A DNA stretch of 64,000 nucleotides, from assembly GCA_030159075.1 (NCBI GenBank), contig BROG01000080.1, forward strand, positions 1,114,501 to 1,178,500. Reading direction: 5' to 3'. This document shows, piece after piece, positions 44,701 to 47,813 of this stretch (its first letter is position 1; the number at the start of each line of letters is the position of its first letter). A model generated the notes under the pieces. That model saw nothing but the letters and a program-made list of their open reading frames with translations. It was not told the DNA's origin and did not search any database. The position numbers and the translations under genes were made by a program. This DNA comes from Atrina japonica. Lineage: Eukaryota; Mollusca; Bivalvia; Pterioida; Pinnidae.

Positions 44701-47248
44701 AAATGATTAATTGTTTTTATCAAGCCATTCCAGTTTTTAAAGTTTCTTTCAGGAAAAAAAACAAAACAACAGCAAAAACACATAACATTTTAGGAGAACA
44801 AATGCAATTTAATGCATATCTAAGTATTTTTCTAAAGTGTTAACAAAAGAAAAACAAAAATAAACTTATAAAAACCATATCTTTAGTACATATTTAAAAA
44901 TACCAGTAACCTATGAAATGATAGTTTTCACAAATAATGTTCATGTATAACCGTTTATTTTAGGGCTAGGTTCCAAATTTTTTTCCCTAGATGTTTGTTA
45001 TTTTTTTGTTTTAAGATCCCAAAACCTATCTATCAGCGGATGCTAAACAGAGATAAAAAAAAACTTGGAATGGCCTCATTCAAATAAGTGAAAACCAATG
45101 CTAACCTGTCACCATCCTTGGCAGCATCTTCGTATGCTTTCATCATATGCAGTTTTTCAATTAGGGACTTGAAATCTCTTGTACTCTGATCAAGCATCAT
45201 TATCACTTCCTGGAGATAAAACGGAGACAATGTATGAAACAAAACAACAAAACACAGTTAGTGTTAGAAGTGTTGTAAAAAATCATAAAAATATGTCTGA
45301 TAATTAATGGTTACTACAGAGTCACACATTAATGGATGTTTTGGCTTTTTTTGTTTTTATGCCACACCCGACAATTTTTTAGTTATATGGAAGTGGCCTG
45401 TTTTTAGTGACAGAGGAGAGAACCTGTATAAAATGTACCTTGGAAAAGACCACCGGCTTTCCCCAAGTAAATTGGAAAATTTTCTCACAAATGTCAGCCA
45501 AGGTTCCAGCTGGACTTGAACTTGCACTGACCAGAAGTGAGAGACATCATGGTTCAAAGCGCAATTCTCTGACATATCGGCAATAAAGGCCCTGCAGACC
45601 ACAGACTTGGAGATTTTAGTGATTCCCTGAGAGCCATAAGAAAAAGATTTGTGAGTCCCAAGGAAAATGTTTGAGTCCCAATGAGTAACAGGAACTTGAT
45701 ATATTCCAATGATACATGTGATATACAAATTTCAAATCAGCTATAACAGCTAATTTAAATATAGACATTTATCCCATAGAAATATGACTGTAGCCAAACT
45801 GAAATACACAATTTAGAAAATTTGCTTCACAATGAACGCAATTTAGAAAAATTGCTGTAAAATTTATCATATAGACCATCATTCTAACTTAAAATTTCTT
45901 GAAATTCATGATAACAACCAATTTTCAGTCTCAGATTCAAAATCAATTCAAATATATACAGAATTATAGTGTATCCTAAGGGACTCGGTTTAATTCATTT
46001 TGTAAATATTTTATGCTAAGTCACAGGAATCATGTGCAAACAGAAATCCCTGCAGACTTTATTGTAAATTAGCTGTAAAGATTTTATATCCTGTTTCAGT
46101 CTGGTGTAATAAGAATACAATTTTACAATAGTTGACAGTCATAACAATCTTTTATAGACAGCGAAATAAAATAGTGGTCACATATTGCATGCATTATCAA
46201 GTTGTGGTTTTAGTATGTCCAATAGATAAATCAATATGCAAATTGATTCTACTAGATTTTATATGATCAAATCCAAATTTTCTAGGACCCAACCCAACCC
46301 CCACATTGTTTTCATTTTAAGGGCTATTAATAGCAATTTGAACATTAATATATCTACAAAAACTCACTAGTATGGATAAAATCATTCAAATATTTTTTGA
46401 TACCAGAATGGATGAATGGATAGACAAATGGATGGATGGATGAATGAATCAGAACAAATTAATACAATGTAGACTGATTTTAATAAAAAGATTTTTGGAT
46501 AGAGAGAAGAAAGAATGTAGATGGTTGGAAACATGACATGAGAAGACAGATGAACAAAGCCTCTATATTCACCTGAATCACTGACAATATGTACAAATGT
46601 ACCTACTGTAAAATCATAAATGTTCATGGGTAACATGAAAAACAATGAAAATAAACTCTTATCTAGTATTCACTAAGAAATTTTCAATTTACGGCTTTGA
46701 ATATGAGCTGAATATAAAGTTCAAACTTATCTATTTTACAACAATTAACAAACAAATTTAAACAACTTATATAAATGTCTCTGGTTAGCTCTGATGTTGG
46801 CGTTTTGTGGTGCTTGCTGTGGGAGGAAACCAGAGTACCAGAAGAAATCCGACAAGTCCAACCTGCCGACCACCATACCATCTCACATACTCCCTTGTCC
46901 AATCCAAAGATCGAACCCAGGTTGCATTGGTGAAAAGCAAGTGTGCTAACCACTGCGCTACCCCGGACATCCAGTCTACATCCTGTATCATTGTTACCTT
47001 GCATTCTACTTCACTCTCGTCTTGTTCGCATGTGTCATATATAGCATCCACAGCACGTTGTAAATTATCAAACAAGAACTTCCAGTAACGAGCTCTTCTA
47101 TCCAGCTTCCTTGGTCCTCCATCGGATTTTGGCGATTTCGTTAAATCTTGTTGTGTTTTGTTTATCATTCCCTGGTCAGACTCTGACACAGAACGAGACT
47201 TTGTAGTTTTCTGTTGACTCTGTTTTTTGGGTTGTAAAACTCCAGATT
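5547..47248 (-). CDS. SCAPER: SCAPER orthologue, 23 coding exons, 3' end beyond the window
   Basis: Seen: 23 minus-strand exons with AG acceptors, GT donors (one GC) and fully consistent phases, giving 1,255 codons without a stop. Peptides in order match SCAPER: RKLDRRARYWKFLFDN (N-terminal helical domain), RPTSIAWEVRKMSPG, NSWADKVRG, EGWETVQRG, an acidic EEEALNIQ stretch, a long Glu/Lys/Arg coiled coil, a C2H2-type finger (CTIC then HLRGKKH), and a helical C-terminal domain with GGLTCL, MFSNKIGIVADLLIH and VGIVDKL blocks. Known of the family: SCAPER is a mostly ER-associated cytoplasmic protein that binds cyclin A/CDK2. It links TTC5 on tubulin-translating ribosomes to CCR4-NOT for tubulin mRNA decay, and human loss causes retinal degeneration with intellectual disability. 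Vertebrate SCAPER is about 1,400 residues, so about 200 C-terminal residues are missing off the left edge. The initiator methionine is also not in the confident exons. Confidence 0.95.
5898..5999 (-). mobile_element. SINE family B tail fragment
   Basis: GCCACACTCAACAATTTTTC, AGTTATATGGTGGCGGC and GAGAGAACCCAG are the tail half of SINE B. The fragment runs directly into the ~28-bp array that follows. Confidence 0.7.
6000..6570. repeat. ~28-bp tandem array (CATTCATCAGTCACATTTT)
   Basis: About 20 degenerate units of TTGTCCATTCATCAGTCACA plus TTTTKG, period 27-30 bases. Both ends are diverged. Confidence 0.9.
6614..6860. mobile_element. MITE with CAGTGAAACC ends and TA flanks
   Basis: Starts CAGTGAAACCTACATTGAGA and ends GACAGGTTTCACTG, near-perfect inverted ends, TA on each side. 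The interior repeats GTGGTCTCACRAGACAGGTG several times. Confidence 0.82.
6885..7160. mobile_element. Non-coding repeat ending in a hairpin and A run
   Basis: Two tandem-like halves containing TATGTGAAATATCAAAG, then CAACGACAACG and a terminal stem (GCTCTCCAGAC/GTCCTGGCGAGC with a TTTT loop) followed by AAAAA. The hairpin near the 3' end suggests a SINE or Helitron-like element; I cannot tell which. Confidence 0.6.
8410..8663 (+). mobile_element. SINE family B, near full length
   Basis: tRNA-like head with GACCTAGTGGTTAAATC and a clear B box GGTTCGAGCCCC, then the family body and tail AATTGTTGAGTGTGGCC … CATTCAAAATTCAAA. No intact tRNA fold is expected. Confidence 0.85.
9846..9998 (-). mobile_element. 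SINE family B fragment
   Basis: AAATGGTGATTTACGCC … GCAAGTAAACTGGCAAAC … GTGAGAGACTTCATGG, internally deleted. It abuts the 55-bp repeat array. Confidence 0.7.
10005..10475. repeat. 55-bp tandem repeat with 165-bp higher-order structure
   Basis: GTTCTCTCTA anchors fall at 10026, 10081, 10136, 10191, 10246, 10301, 10356 and 10411, an exact 55-base step. The units form a three-type cycle (ACCAAAAATGTC…ACAGGTGGT, then ACC-type …ACATATGTACC, then ATTGAAAA…ACAGGTACT) that repeats at 165 bases. Diverged units continue to about 10740. Confidence 0.9.
12127..12215 (-). mobile_element. SINE family B tail fragment
   Basis: TGTTGTTTTACGCCACACTC then GGTTTTTATGGTGG and GAGAGAACC, truncated. Confidence 0.6.
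12290..12322. repeat. (TG)n microsatellite
   Basis: Alternating TG run just outside the left inverted repeat of the element that follows. Confidence 0.9.
12370..13264. mobile_element. Non-autonomous DNA element with perfect 31-bp inverted ends
   Basis: Positions 12370-12400 and 13234-13264 are exact reverse complements over 31 bases (key segment GTCCGTTTGCTCTCCATTG). If TA is the target duplication, the element is 12372-13262. The interior is AT-rich with no transposase; the 63-codon ORF at 12497 is unremarkable. Identity of the ends suggests recent mobility. Confidence 0.85.
13492..13735 (-). mobile_element. SINE family B, near full length
   Basis: Tail GCGCCACAGTCAACAATTTT, body GTGGAGGAGAGAACCTG, head near 13735 (AATGCTGTAATCACTCAGCC). 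It ends about 95 bases from the exon at 13831. Confidence 0.85.
13831..13977 (-). CDS. SCAPER: SCAPER C-terminal helical-domain exon (VGIVDKL … SVQGPIDED)
   Basis: 147 bases with 48 internal codons. Acceptor TTTTGCAG, donor AAAAG|GTTAGT. Peptide YIVSVGIVDKLTQYCRSVQG then PIDEDKDGADFLQHSLALL is very close to YVVNMGLIDKL … SVQGPVDEN … FLQHAAGLL of vertebrate SCAPER. Confidence 0.93.
14539..14639. mobile_element. MITE family 3, short form
   Basis: AACTCATCAACCCCTGAAAA at the left, TTTTGGGGTGAATGGGTTAA at the right: inverted ends of a ~95-base element. Confidence 0.7.
15280..15462. mobile_element. MITE family 3, left-truncated long form
   Basis: CAAAGAATGGTTGTGTCCAC through ACAGGAGGTGATGGGTTAA matches the right three quarters of 54488-54700. 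Confidence 0.65.
15761..16018 (+). pseudogene. Decayed LINE reverse-transcriptase C-terminal tail
   Basis: An 84-codon ORF reads IRKWIGHDLQMDPAKICTLA then STWKPE and WIEELGQSKNSSMRQRKMDE. The 'W-GH-L-MD' and 'TWKPEG' motifs are typical of the C-terminal end of invertebrate non-LTR retrotransposon ORF2. Upstream RT and endonuclease domains are absent. Confidence 0.6.
16019..16225 (-). mobile_element. SINE family C, 3'-truncated
   Basis: The right end reverse-complements to a tRNA-like head (CTAGTGGTTAGAGCATACAG; AGGTTTGATTCCTGG). The body GTGAGGGTTCTTTTACATGC is shared with 26822-27146. It is fused directly to the LINE tail. Confidence 0.65.
17290..18030. repeat. 21/24-bp array (GTGTGGTACATTTTTGTT)
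   Basis: About 30 units of GTGTGGTACATTTTTGTTAG or …TTCYGA. Long ORFs of low complexity appear on both strands (VWYIFV and LRTKMYH repeats) purely from the unit length. A second section alternates with TGTGATTATTYAAKRCCTAG. Confidence 0.9.
18179..18353. mobile_element. MITE family 1
   Basis: CGTGAAACTTGTATATAACG at the left, GCAGGTTTAACTG at the right, right flank TA. The interior GGGACACAAGAAAACAAGTC matches other copies. Confidence 0.8.
18395..18574. mobile_element. MITE, family 1 relative
   Basis: CAGTAAAACCTGCTATAGCA at the left, CACAGGTTTTATTG at the right, TA on both sides. The interior (AAGGGTCACCTGCACATAAA) differs from family 1. Confidence 0.8.
18778..18856. mobile_element. MITE family 3, short form, truncated
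   Basis: AACAATGGACCCTTCAGTGA through TTTAGGGGTGCGAGTTAA; the left end is missing. Confidence 0.5.
19554..19923. mobile_element. MITE family 2 with intact TTAA duplication
   Basis: Ends AGGGGCATTAGGTG and CAGGTAATGCCCCT, TTAA at 19550-19553 and 19924-19927. 370 bases, non-coding, same family as 4107 and 29327. Confidence 0.88.
20149..20412 (+). mobile_element. SINE family A, full length with 10-bp target duplication
   Basis: Head GAGCCGGCCTGGCTCAGTCG with A box TGGCTCAGTCGGTAG and B box GAGTTCAAGTCCC. The tail is TTGAGTGGGACGTTAAACAA then (CAAA)n. GAATGAACGC lies at 20139-20148 and 20413-20422, a perfect duplication. The tail motif is of the kind seen in mollusc Meta-type SINEs (inference). 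Confidence 0.92.
21927..22306. mobile_element. hAT-like MITE (CAGGGGCT ends)
   Basis: Ends CAGGGGCTAAAAATT and AATTTTCAGCCCCTG, flanked by AAGCT on each side. The CAGGGGC terminus resembles hAT elements, but the visible duplication is only 5 bases, so the class is uncertain. Confidence 0.65.
23089..23327 (-). CDS. SCAPER: SCAPER C-terminal helical-domain exon (variable linker)
   Basis: 239 bases, 79 codons plus AG. Acceptor TTAACTAG, donor ATTAG|GTAATA. Encodes a Ser/Asn-rich loop (SGTINSSNNSGSTLP), a hydrophobic helix (VAVSLLQLLSTVLSCLAKN) and ends FMNRGNDVI, matching the family's FNNRVQDLI. Similarity is weaker here but phases fit both neighbours. Confidence 0.87.
23624..23907 (-). mobile_element. 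SINE family A, full length with 9-bp target duplication
   Basis: Minus orientation: tail TTTAACGTCCCACTCAAGAA at the left, head ACTGAGACAGGTCGGCTC at the right. CAGTTATTC lies at 23615-23623 and 23908-23916. Confidence 0.9.
23989..24188. mobile_element. MITE family 3, long form
   Basis: TTAACTCATCAACCCCTG at the left and CAGGGACTGATTAGTTAA at the right form inverted ends. Confidence 0.8.
24486..24819 (-). mobile_element. SINE family B, tandem partial dimer
   Basis: A tail fragment (24486-24577, GAATGGTGTTTTATGCCACA … GAGAAAACCTGG) is followed at once by a second, fuller copy (24578-24819) starting AAATGCTGTTTTACACAACA and ending GCATTGCTCTAACCACC. Confidence 0.8.
24860..25150. repeat. 18-20-bp array (CAGATTTGACATGGTTTT)
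   Basis: About 15 degenerate units of TTTTCAGATTTGACATGG. Confidence 0.9.
25232..25395 (-). mobile_element. SINE family B fragment
   Basis: AAATGGTGTTTTTGATGACA, GTGGCGGCCAATTTTTAAA and GAAAGTAAACTGACAAAG; the head is missing. Lies ~70 bases from the exon at 25467. Confidence 0.7.
25467..25590 (-). CDS. SCAPER: SCAPER C-terminal helical-domain exon (MFSNKIGIVADLLIHRL)
   Basis: 124 bases: one base plus 41 codons. Acceptor TTCAACAG, donor TTAATG|GTAAGT. Cys-rich KQACKSCYDNC followed by MMFSNKIGIVADLLIHRL matches the NLTCNNCSENC … LFSNKITFLMDLLIHQL stretch of vertebrate SCAPER. Confidence 0.92.
25850..26135. repeat. ~18-bp array (CATACACAACATGAACYTC)
   Basis: About 15 units of CCATACACAACATGAACC with interspersed shorter CAACCCA forms, in the intron immediately downstream of the exon at 26158. 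Confidence 0.9.
26158..26270 (-). CDS. SCAPER: SCAPER C-terminal helical-domain exon (TSADQ…GGLTCL)
   Basis: 113 bases, 37 codons plus AA. Acceptor TTTATAG, donor CAGAA|GTAAGT. Peptide TSADQNSLRIIGGLTCLCRL … IPPKIPQ aligns to VADQIAFQAAGGLTAL … IPPKS of the family. Confidence 0.9.
26822..27146 (-). mobile_element. SINE family C
   Basis: Left tail GTTTTACATCCTGCCAAGAA, body GTGAGGGTTCTTTTACATGC, tRNA-like head at the right (ACTAGTGGTAGAGAGTTTGA; GGGTTTGATACCTGG on the minus strand). Ends ~65 bases before the exon at 27211. Confidence 0.75.
27211..27337 (-). CDS. SCAPER: SCAPER exon with a GC donor (QDSGPWPQNKVTALDRALGE)
   Basis: 127 bases: one base plus 42 codons. Acceptor TTTACAG. Peptide QDSGPWPQNKVTALDRALGE then IVRILDKK is close to the vertebrate QDSGSWANNKVSALDRTLGE block. 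The donor is AAAAAG|GCAAGT, the classic GC-AG form; phase and length across the junction support it, and no GT works nearby. Confidence 0.9.
27406..27598. mobile_element. MITE family 4
   Basis: Right side GGGCGAAAATAACCAGGGGC then GAAAATTTCCAGGTATACAG; interior CATGAGACTGTAATAATTCA matches other copies. The left end is diverged. Confidence 0.65.
28168..28233 (-). CDS. SCAPER: SCAPER small exon (GLEYENSLSGKQ)
   Basis: 66 bases with 21 internal codons, phases 2 and 2. Acceptor GTATTACAG, donor GCAAA|GTAAGT. Peptide RGLEYENSLSGKQQTADSEH aligns to the RAKEYESLMETKN segment of vertebrate SCAPER. Confidence 0.88.
28760..28890 (-). CDS. SCAPER: SCAPER exon: basic helix after the finger
   Basis: 131 bases, 43 codons plus AG. 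Acceptor TTTACAG, donor ACCAG|GTATGA. Peptide ESFNLKHLVDAPVNSTHPKI … KERLKSMKKRSKKLRQRM corresponds to the Lys-rich KNKKKAKKIKARM region of the family. Confidence 0.9.
28930..29810. repeat. 33-36-bp array in 138-bp higher-order units, split by a MITE
   Basis: Plus-strand units such as CTGGATTTAAACATGGACCA plus AGCTGACAATA. A four-unit block (33+33+36+36 bases) is repeated twice from about 28960, leaving both strands open for ~120-130 codons. The array continues at 29688 after a TTAA MITE insertion at 29327-29683. It lies in the intron just upstream of the exon ending at 28890. Confidence 0.9.
29327..29683. mobile_element. MITE family 2 inserted in a tandem repeat
   Basis: Ends AGGGGCATTAGCTG and CAGCTAATGCCCCA, TTAA at 29323-29326 and 29684-29687. 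Deleting the element and one TTAA restores the array unit (CTGG-TTTAAATATGGACC), direct evidence of TTAA duplication. Confidence 0.92.
29917..30018 (-). CDS. SCAPER: SCAPER exon: second half of the zinc finger
   Basis: 102 bases, exactly 34 codons. Acceptor TTTGTAG, donor GAAATT|GTAAGT. Begins ITSEVYLLSHLRGKKHQQAL, giving the two His (HLRGKKH) that pair with CTIC of the previous exon. The NVL|ITSEV junction reproduces vertebrate spacing exactly. Confidence 0.93.
30060..30160. mobile_element. MITE family 3, short form
   Basis: TTAACTCATTCACCCCTTAA and the GGATGAGTTAAC right end. Lies ~40 bases upstream of the acceptor of the exon at 29917. Confidence 0.65.
30195..30375. mobile_element. MITE family 6
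   Basis: CTTGCATTAAAGGCCATCTC at the left and GCCTTTATATACAATTTTGA at the right; same family as 40306-40490 and 56105-56287. Confidence 0.6.
30552..30794 (-). repeat. 72-81-bp repeat derived from the zinc-finger exon end and its donor
   Basis: Three intronic copies of AAAAGAAACTGT…TATAATGTTCTT|GTRAGT, the end of the exon at 30795, at donor positions 30721, 30640 and 30563. The unit also carries ATGTATTGTAAAATCC-type intron sequence. The nearest copy is almost identical to the authentic exon end; the two farther copies carry a short insertion (GACCC) and GTAAGT in place of GTGAGT. Confidence 0.9.
30795..30953 (-). CDS. SCAPER: SCAPER exon: first half of the zinc finger, with donor duplicated downstream
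   Basis: 159 bases, exactly 53 codons. Acceptor ATTCACAG, donor GTTCTT|GTGAGT. Starts QDETTQRHQEKLQEIREKAF and ends APKVTPYEQKKLCTICNVL, supplying the two zinc-binding Cys of the C2H2-type finger. Its final ~36 bases plus the donor occur three more times in the following intron. Confidence 0.93.
31870..31951 (-). CDS. SCAPER: SCAPER coiled-coil exon (EREERLAVLNAQ)
   Basis: 82 bases: one base plus 27 codons. Acceptor CTGTTACAG, donor AAAAG|GTAAAC. Peptide EREERLAVLNAQHQQHIHEL then QKKIQQK aligns to the REREERLAALTAAQQ segment of vertebrate SCAPER. Confidence 0.9.
32228..32458 (-). mobile_element. SINE family B, near full length
   Basis: Tail ATCACACTCTACAATTTTTC, body GTGGAGGAGAGAACCTGG, head CATGATGCTCTAACTACTTT at the right end. 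Confidence 0.82.
32952..33146. mobile_element. MITE family 4 with perfect 14-bp inverted ends
   Basis: TACTGTATACAGGG at 32952-32965 and CCCTGTATACAGTA at 33133-33146. The interior carries repeated TTTTCGCCCT and GAGGGCGAAAGGGG blocks. Lies ~80 bases from the exon at 33225. Confidence 0.88.
33225..33421 (-). CDS. SCAPER: SCAPER coiled-coil exon (EERQRKHEEK)
   Basis: 197 bases, 65 codons plus AG. Acceptor TTAACAG, donor GAAAG|GTGAGA. Begins EERQRKHEEKLAKEAAVEER, continues RQARLKEMEEKRRQRSARAE, matching the basic/acidic helix of the family. Confidence 0.92.
34238..34267. repeat. Poly-A tract
   Basis: Over 20 consecutive A after GCA at 34246. Confidence 0.9.
34386..34972 (-). repeat. 39-bp minisatellite made of a SCAPER exon end plus its 5' splice site
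   Basis: On the minus strand the unit reads exon tail (GAGGCCAGGCTACTAGA, TATACAG) then intron start (GTATGTTTTGTATCT or GTAAGTTTGATATCT). Counting the authentic junction at 34971, junction copies occur at 34932, 34893, 34854, 34815, 34776, 34737, 34698, 34659, 34620, 34581, 34542, 34503, 34464, 34425 and 34386, an exact 39-base period with no indel. GT is kept in 12 of the 15 extra copies; 34386, 34503 and 34698 have lost it. The SCAPER frame stays open through the whole array (13-residue repeats of the SEARLLDIQ type). Confidence 0.95.
34973..35074 (-). CDS. SCAPER: SCAPER exon ANEIAFINTLEAQNKR, with its 3' end expanded into an intronic array
   Basis: 102 bases, exactly 34 codons, phase 0 at both ends. 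Acceptor CTTTATAG. Peptide ANEIAFINTLEAQNKRHDIM is almost invariant in SCAPER; it ends VSEARLLDIQ. The donor at 34971-34972 (CAG|GTAAGT) gives exactly the vertebrate spacing to the next exon (EERQRK). The last ~27 exon bases and this donor are repeated at exact 39-base steps downstream, so longer in-frame versions of this exon are possible. Confidence 0.92.
35451..35591 (-). CDS. SCAPER: SCAPER coiled-coil exon (VRSWKEELMQQR)
   Basis: 141 bases, exactly 47 codons. Acceptor TGTTACAG, donor GCTAAG|GTATGT. Peptide SWKEELMQQRKGTIQRKMQR then QKAHEEEAK aligns without gaps to the vertebrate coiled coil. Confidence 0.93.
36539..36650 (-). CDS. SCAPER: SCAPER coiled-coil exon with weak donor
   Basis: 112 bases: one base plus 37 codons. 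Acceptor ATTTCAG. Encodes SPTESKKRHEQKQAKARELR and on to LKDLSKK. The donor is AAGAAG|GTCCAT, a poor match after the GT, but length and phase across the junction match the vertebrate protein exactly, so I keep it. Confidence 0.87.
37167..37293 (-). CDS. SCAPER: SCAPER exon: SWGDMVEEE and HMHEKLSSPSRKR
   Basis: 127 bases with 41 internal codons. Acceptor TTTTCAG, donor AAAAG|GTAGTC. NKSWGDMVEEE and HAVHMHEKLSSPSRKR are nearly identical to vertebrate SCAPER, the latter at the start of the long coiled coil. A pogo-like MITE begins 17 bases upstream of the exon, close to the acceptor tract. Confidence 0.93.
37310..37771. mobile_element. Pogo/Tigger-like MITE, 462 bp
   Basis: Left end CAGTCAATTCTCGATAAACT, right end GATAACAGGAGAATTGACTG, TA on both sides. 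CAGT…GATAA ends and the TA site fit Tc1-mariner/pogo. No transposase. It begins 17 bases upstream of the SCAPER exon at 37293. Confidence 0.82.
38395..38640 (-). mobile_element. SINE family B, near full length
   Basis: Tail TGTTTTATGCCACAATCAAC, body CAGGAGAGAACCAAG, head CACGATGCTCTAACCATTTG then GCCATGGAGGCCCC. Confidence 0.85.
38801..38870 (-). CDS. SCAPER: SCAPER small exon: DWDTMIAQYD
   Basis: 70 bases, 23 codons plus one base. Acceptor TTGCAG, donor GATG|GTAGGA. Peptide QPNLDWDTMIAQYD corresponds to the family's MDWNDVLADYE segment. Confidence 0.9.
39430..39716 (-). repeat. 44-56-bp repeat derived from the end of a SCAPER exon and its donor
   Basis: Minus-strand copies of CTGAATTAGGG|GTAAGACA followed by TTTTGTTGTTTAC and a Glu-Thr-coding (CAGAAA)n tract. 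Donor-like GTAAGA lies near 39661, 39617, 39584, 39537 and 39443; the copy near 39493 is mutated to ATAAGA. The template is the authentic junction at 39717. Spacings of 33-56 bases vary with the hexamer number, and the reading frame after the authentic donor soon reaches a stop. Confidence 0.9.
39719..39895 (-). CDS. SCAPER: SCAPER exon: acidic coiled-coil start, with duplicated 3' end downstream
   Basis: 177 bases, exactly 59 codons. Acceptor ATTGTAG, donor TTAGGG|GTAAGA. Encodes ALDEEEALNIQLEKEQEQAL … AIQEEETWLKELAREEN and ends in a Glu-Thr hexamer run (ETETETETELG). The terminal ~25 exon bases and the donor recur several times in the following intron (see the repeat at 39430-39716). Confidence 0.92.
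40306..40490. mobile_element. MITE family 6
   Basis: AACTTGCATTAAAGGCCACC at the left, GACCTTTATAGCCAAGTTTA at the right, inverted ends. Confidence 0.65.
40577..41229 (-). CDS. SCAPER: SCAPER large exon: EGWETVQRG and disordered Ser-rich linker
   Basis: 653 bases, 217 codons plus two leading bases. Acceptor TTTTACAG, donor GATAAT|GTAAGA (phase 0). Starts DDNEGWETVQRG, a strongly conserved SCAPER motif, then about 200 Ser/Lys/Glu-rich residues with little conservation expected (…KENRPET…, …KSSSEGNLSSSK…) and an acidic end (DDQDDEEVLVSEIDN). Confidence 0.92.
41485..41971. mobile_element. MITE family 1 carrying a nested SINE
   Basis: Left part CAGTGATACTTGTATATAAT, right part ending GCAGGTTTTACTG; TA at 41483-41484 and 41972-41973. 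A SINE A copy sits inside; without it and one target copy the element is about 178 bases, the family size. Confidence 0.88.
41525..41823 (+). mobile_element. SINE family A nested in a MITE
   Basis: Head GAGTCGGCCTGGCTTAGTTG, tail TTGAGTTGGACGTTAAACAA. Target duplication GGAACACAAG (41515-41524) and GGGACACAAG (41824-41833), one mismatch. Confidence 0.88.
42115..42920. repeat. ~27-bp interrupted array (TTTCTATCTACAGTATTGTCC)
   Basis: Units at 42115-42225 and again at 42780-42920, separated by ~550 bases of other sequence. The second block ends at the donor side of the exon at 42937, but the units carry no exon sequence. Confidence 0.8.
42937..43106 (-). CDS. SCAPER: SCAPER exon: NSWADKV motif and Pro-rich linker
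   Basis: 170 bases, 56 full codons plus one base at each end. Acceptor TTTCATAG, donor AGAAG|GTAAAA. Contains NSWADKVRGVTSVQ, matching the SWADKVK motif of the family, then a proline-rich disordered stretch. Confidence 0.9.
43385..43668 (-). mobile_element. SINE family A, full length
   Basis: (GTTT)n then TTTAACGTCCCACTCAAGAA at the left, head TGAGCCAGGTCGGCTC at the right. The target duplication is unclear. Confidence 0.88.
43720..43898 (-). mobile_element. SINE family A, 5'-truncated, with 10-bp duplication
   Basis: The tail and body are present but the tRNA head is missing (sequence stops at GGGACCTCGCTTTTTAC). TAGCCTTGGT lies at 43710-43719 and 43899-43908, so it inserted already truncated. 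Confidence 0.88.
43987..44118 (-). CDS. SCAPER: SCAPER exon: PTSIAWEV/KMSPG motif
   Basis: 132 bases. Acceptor AATTACAG; the first base completes Arg, then PTSIAWEVRKMSPG, nearly identical to the vertebrate motif, followed by a Gly/Ser/Pro-rich tail. The donor is taken as CAGGA|GTATGT because it gives the phase needed by the next exon; a second GT lies four bases on. Confidence 0.88.
44299..44389. mobile_element. MITE family 3, short form
   Basis: TTAACTCATTCACCCCTAAA and TTTTTCAGGGGTTGAGTTAA inverted ends. Confidence 0.75.
44413..44560 (-). mobile_element. SINE family B, head missing
   Basis: TGAATGTGTTTTACACCAAA … GGGGGAAATAACCCGG … TAGTAAACTGGCAAAC. Confidence 0.7.
45106..45209 (-). CDS. 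SCAPER: SCAPER exon: N-terminal conserved domain, second half
   Basis: 104 bases, 34 codons plus AG. Acceptor TCTCCAG, donor GACAG|GTTAGC. Begins EVIMMLDQSTRDFKSLIEKL, directly continuing …VECK of the previous exon as in vertebrate SCAPER. Confidence 0.93.
45349..45594 (-). mobile_element. SINE family B, near full length
   Basis: Tail TTTTTATGCCACACCCGACA, body ACAGAGGAGAGAACCTG, head GCGCAATTCTCTGACATATC. Confidence 0.8.
46412..46447. repeat. (GATG)n-type microsatellite
   Basis: GGATGAATGGATAGACAAAT followed by GGATGGATGGATGAATGAAT. Confidence 0.8.
46790..46985 (-). mobile_element. SINE family D next to a SCAPER exon
   Basis: The minus strand starts near 46985 with GGGGTAGCGCAGTGGTTAGC and B box GGGTTCGATC, then GGAGTATGTGAGATGG and the body. 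It ends only ~12 bases from the donor of the exon at 46998. Confidence 0.78.
46998..47248 (-). CDS. SCAPER: SCAPER exon: N-terminal conserved domain, first half
   Basis: 251 bases: 2 bases finishing a codon plus 83 codons. The acceptor follows a T-rich tract (…TTATAG); the donor is TGCAAG|GTAACA, phase 0. A basic Ser/Lys/Gln stretch leads into RKLDRRARYWKFLFDN and ends CEQDESEVECK, the most conserved N-terminal block of SCAPER. There is no ATG before the conserved block, so translation must start in an upstream exon. Confidence 0.93.
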
Positions 47249-47354
47249 CTATAAAAAAAAAATAATAAATGTTAACAAATAAATCTCTTTATATCATTAA
47301 ACAGACAAAATATAACTGAATGGGCAATGCAGTTGAAAACAGAAAGTACATGTA

Positions 47355-47813
47355 CAGTCAGTTCTTGACAAATTTTGTTATTTAGAAATTACGGTGGTAT
47401 ATCAAATTTGGCAATGAACTTGATTCCTGCATCTTGGGGAAAATAGAGTTACCATTCTTTGATATCATAGATGTATCTTTAATGAACTGAAAACAGGACA
47501 ACAGTTCATATAAATTAATTATCCTGTTTATTTAATTCTCCAAATACTTGGTCTTAGTACTGCTGCCAGGTTTTTACACCAGTAATCTCTAGCGACAAAT
47601 TAGTCGCTTCAATGACCACGTTCACCTGTGTCGGTATATTGAGATGACTGATTTTTTGAAAGGGACTTTTGTTCTAAAACTTTAGTGGTGGATGACAACA
47701 ATGAATTTAGCAATATAAAGAAATTTTATATAGTTGGAAAACGTTCCTGAAAATTTGTGGCATTATAGTGAGAATGGTGATGAATTGAGTGACTATAATT
47801 CGATAATTGGTTG
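47355..47813. mobile_element. Pogo/Tigger-like MITE, second copy
   Basis: CAGTCAGTTCTTGACAAATT at the left, CGATAATTGGTTG at the right, TA flanks. The interior TACGGTGGTATATCAAATTT parallels 37310-37771. Confidence 0.75.

Noticed and set aside
45357..45728. 123-codon minus-strand ORF
   Set aside because: Mostly a SINE B copy read through.
46807..47088. 93-codon plus-strand ORF
   Set aside because: Antisense of SINE D and the first confident SCAPER exon.
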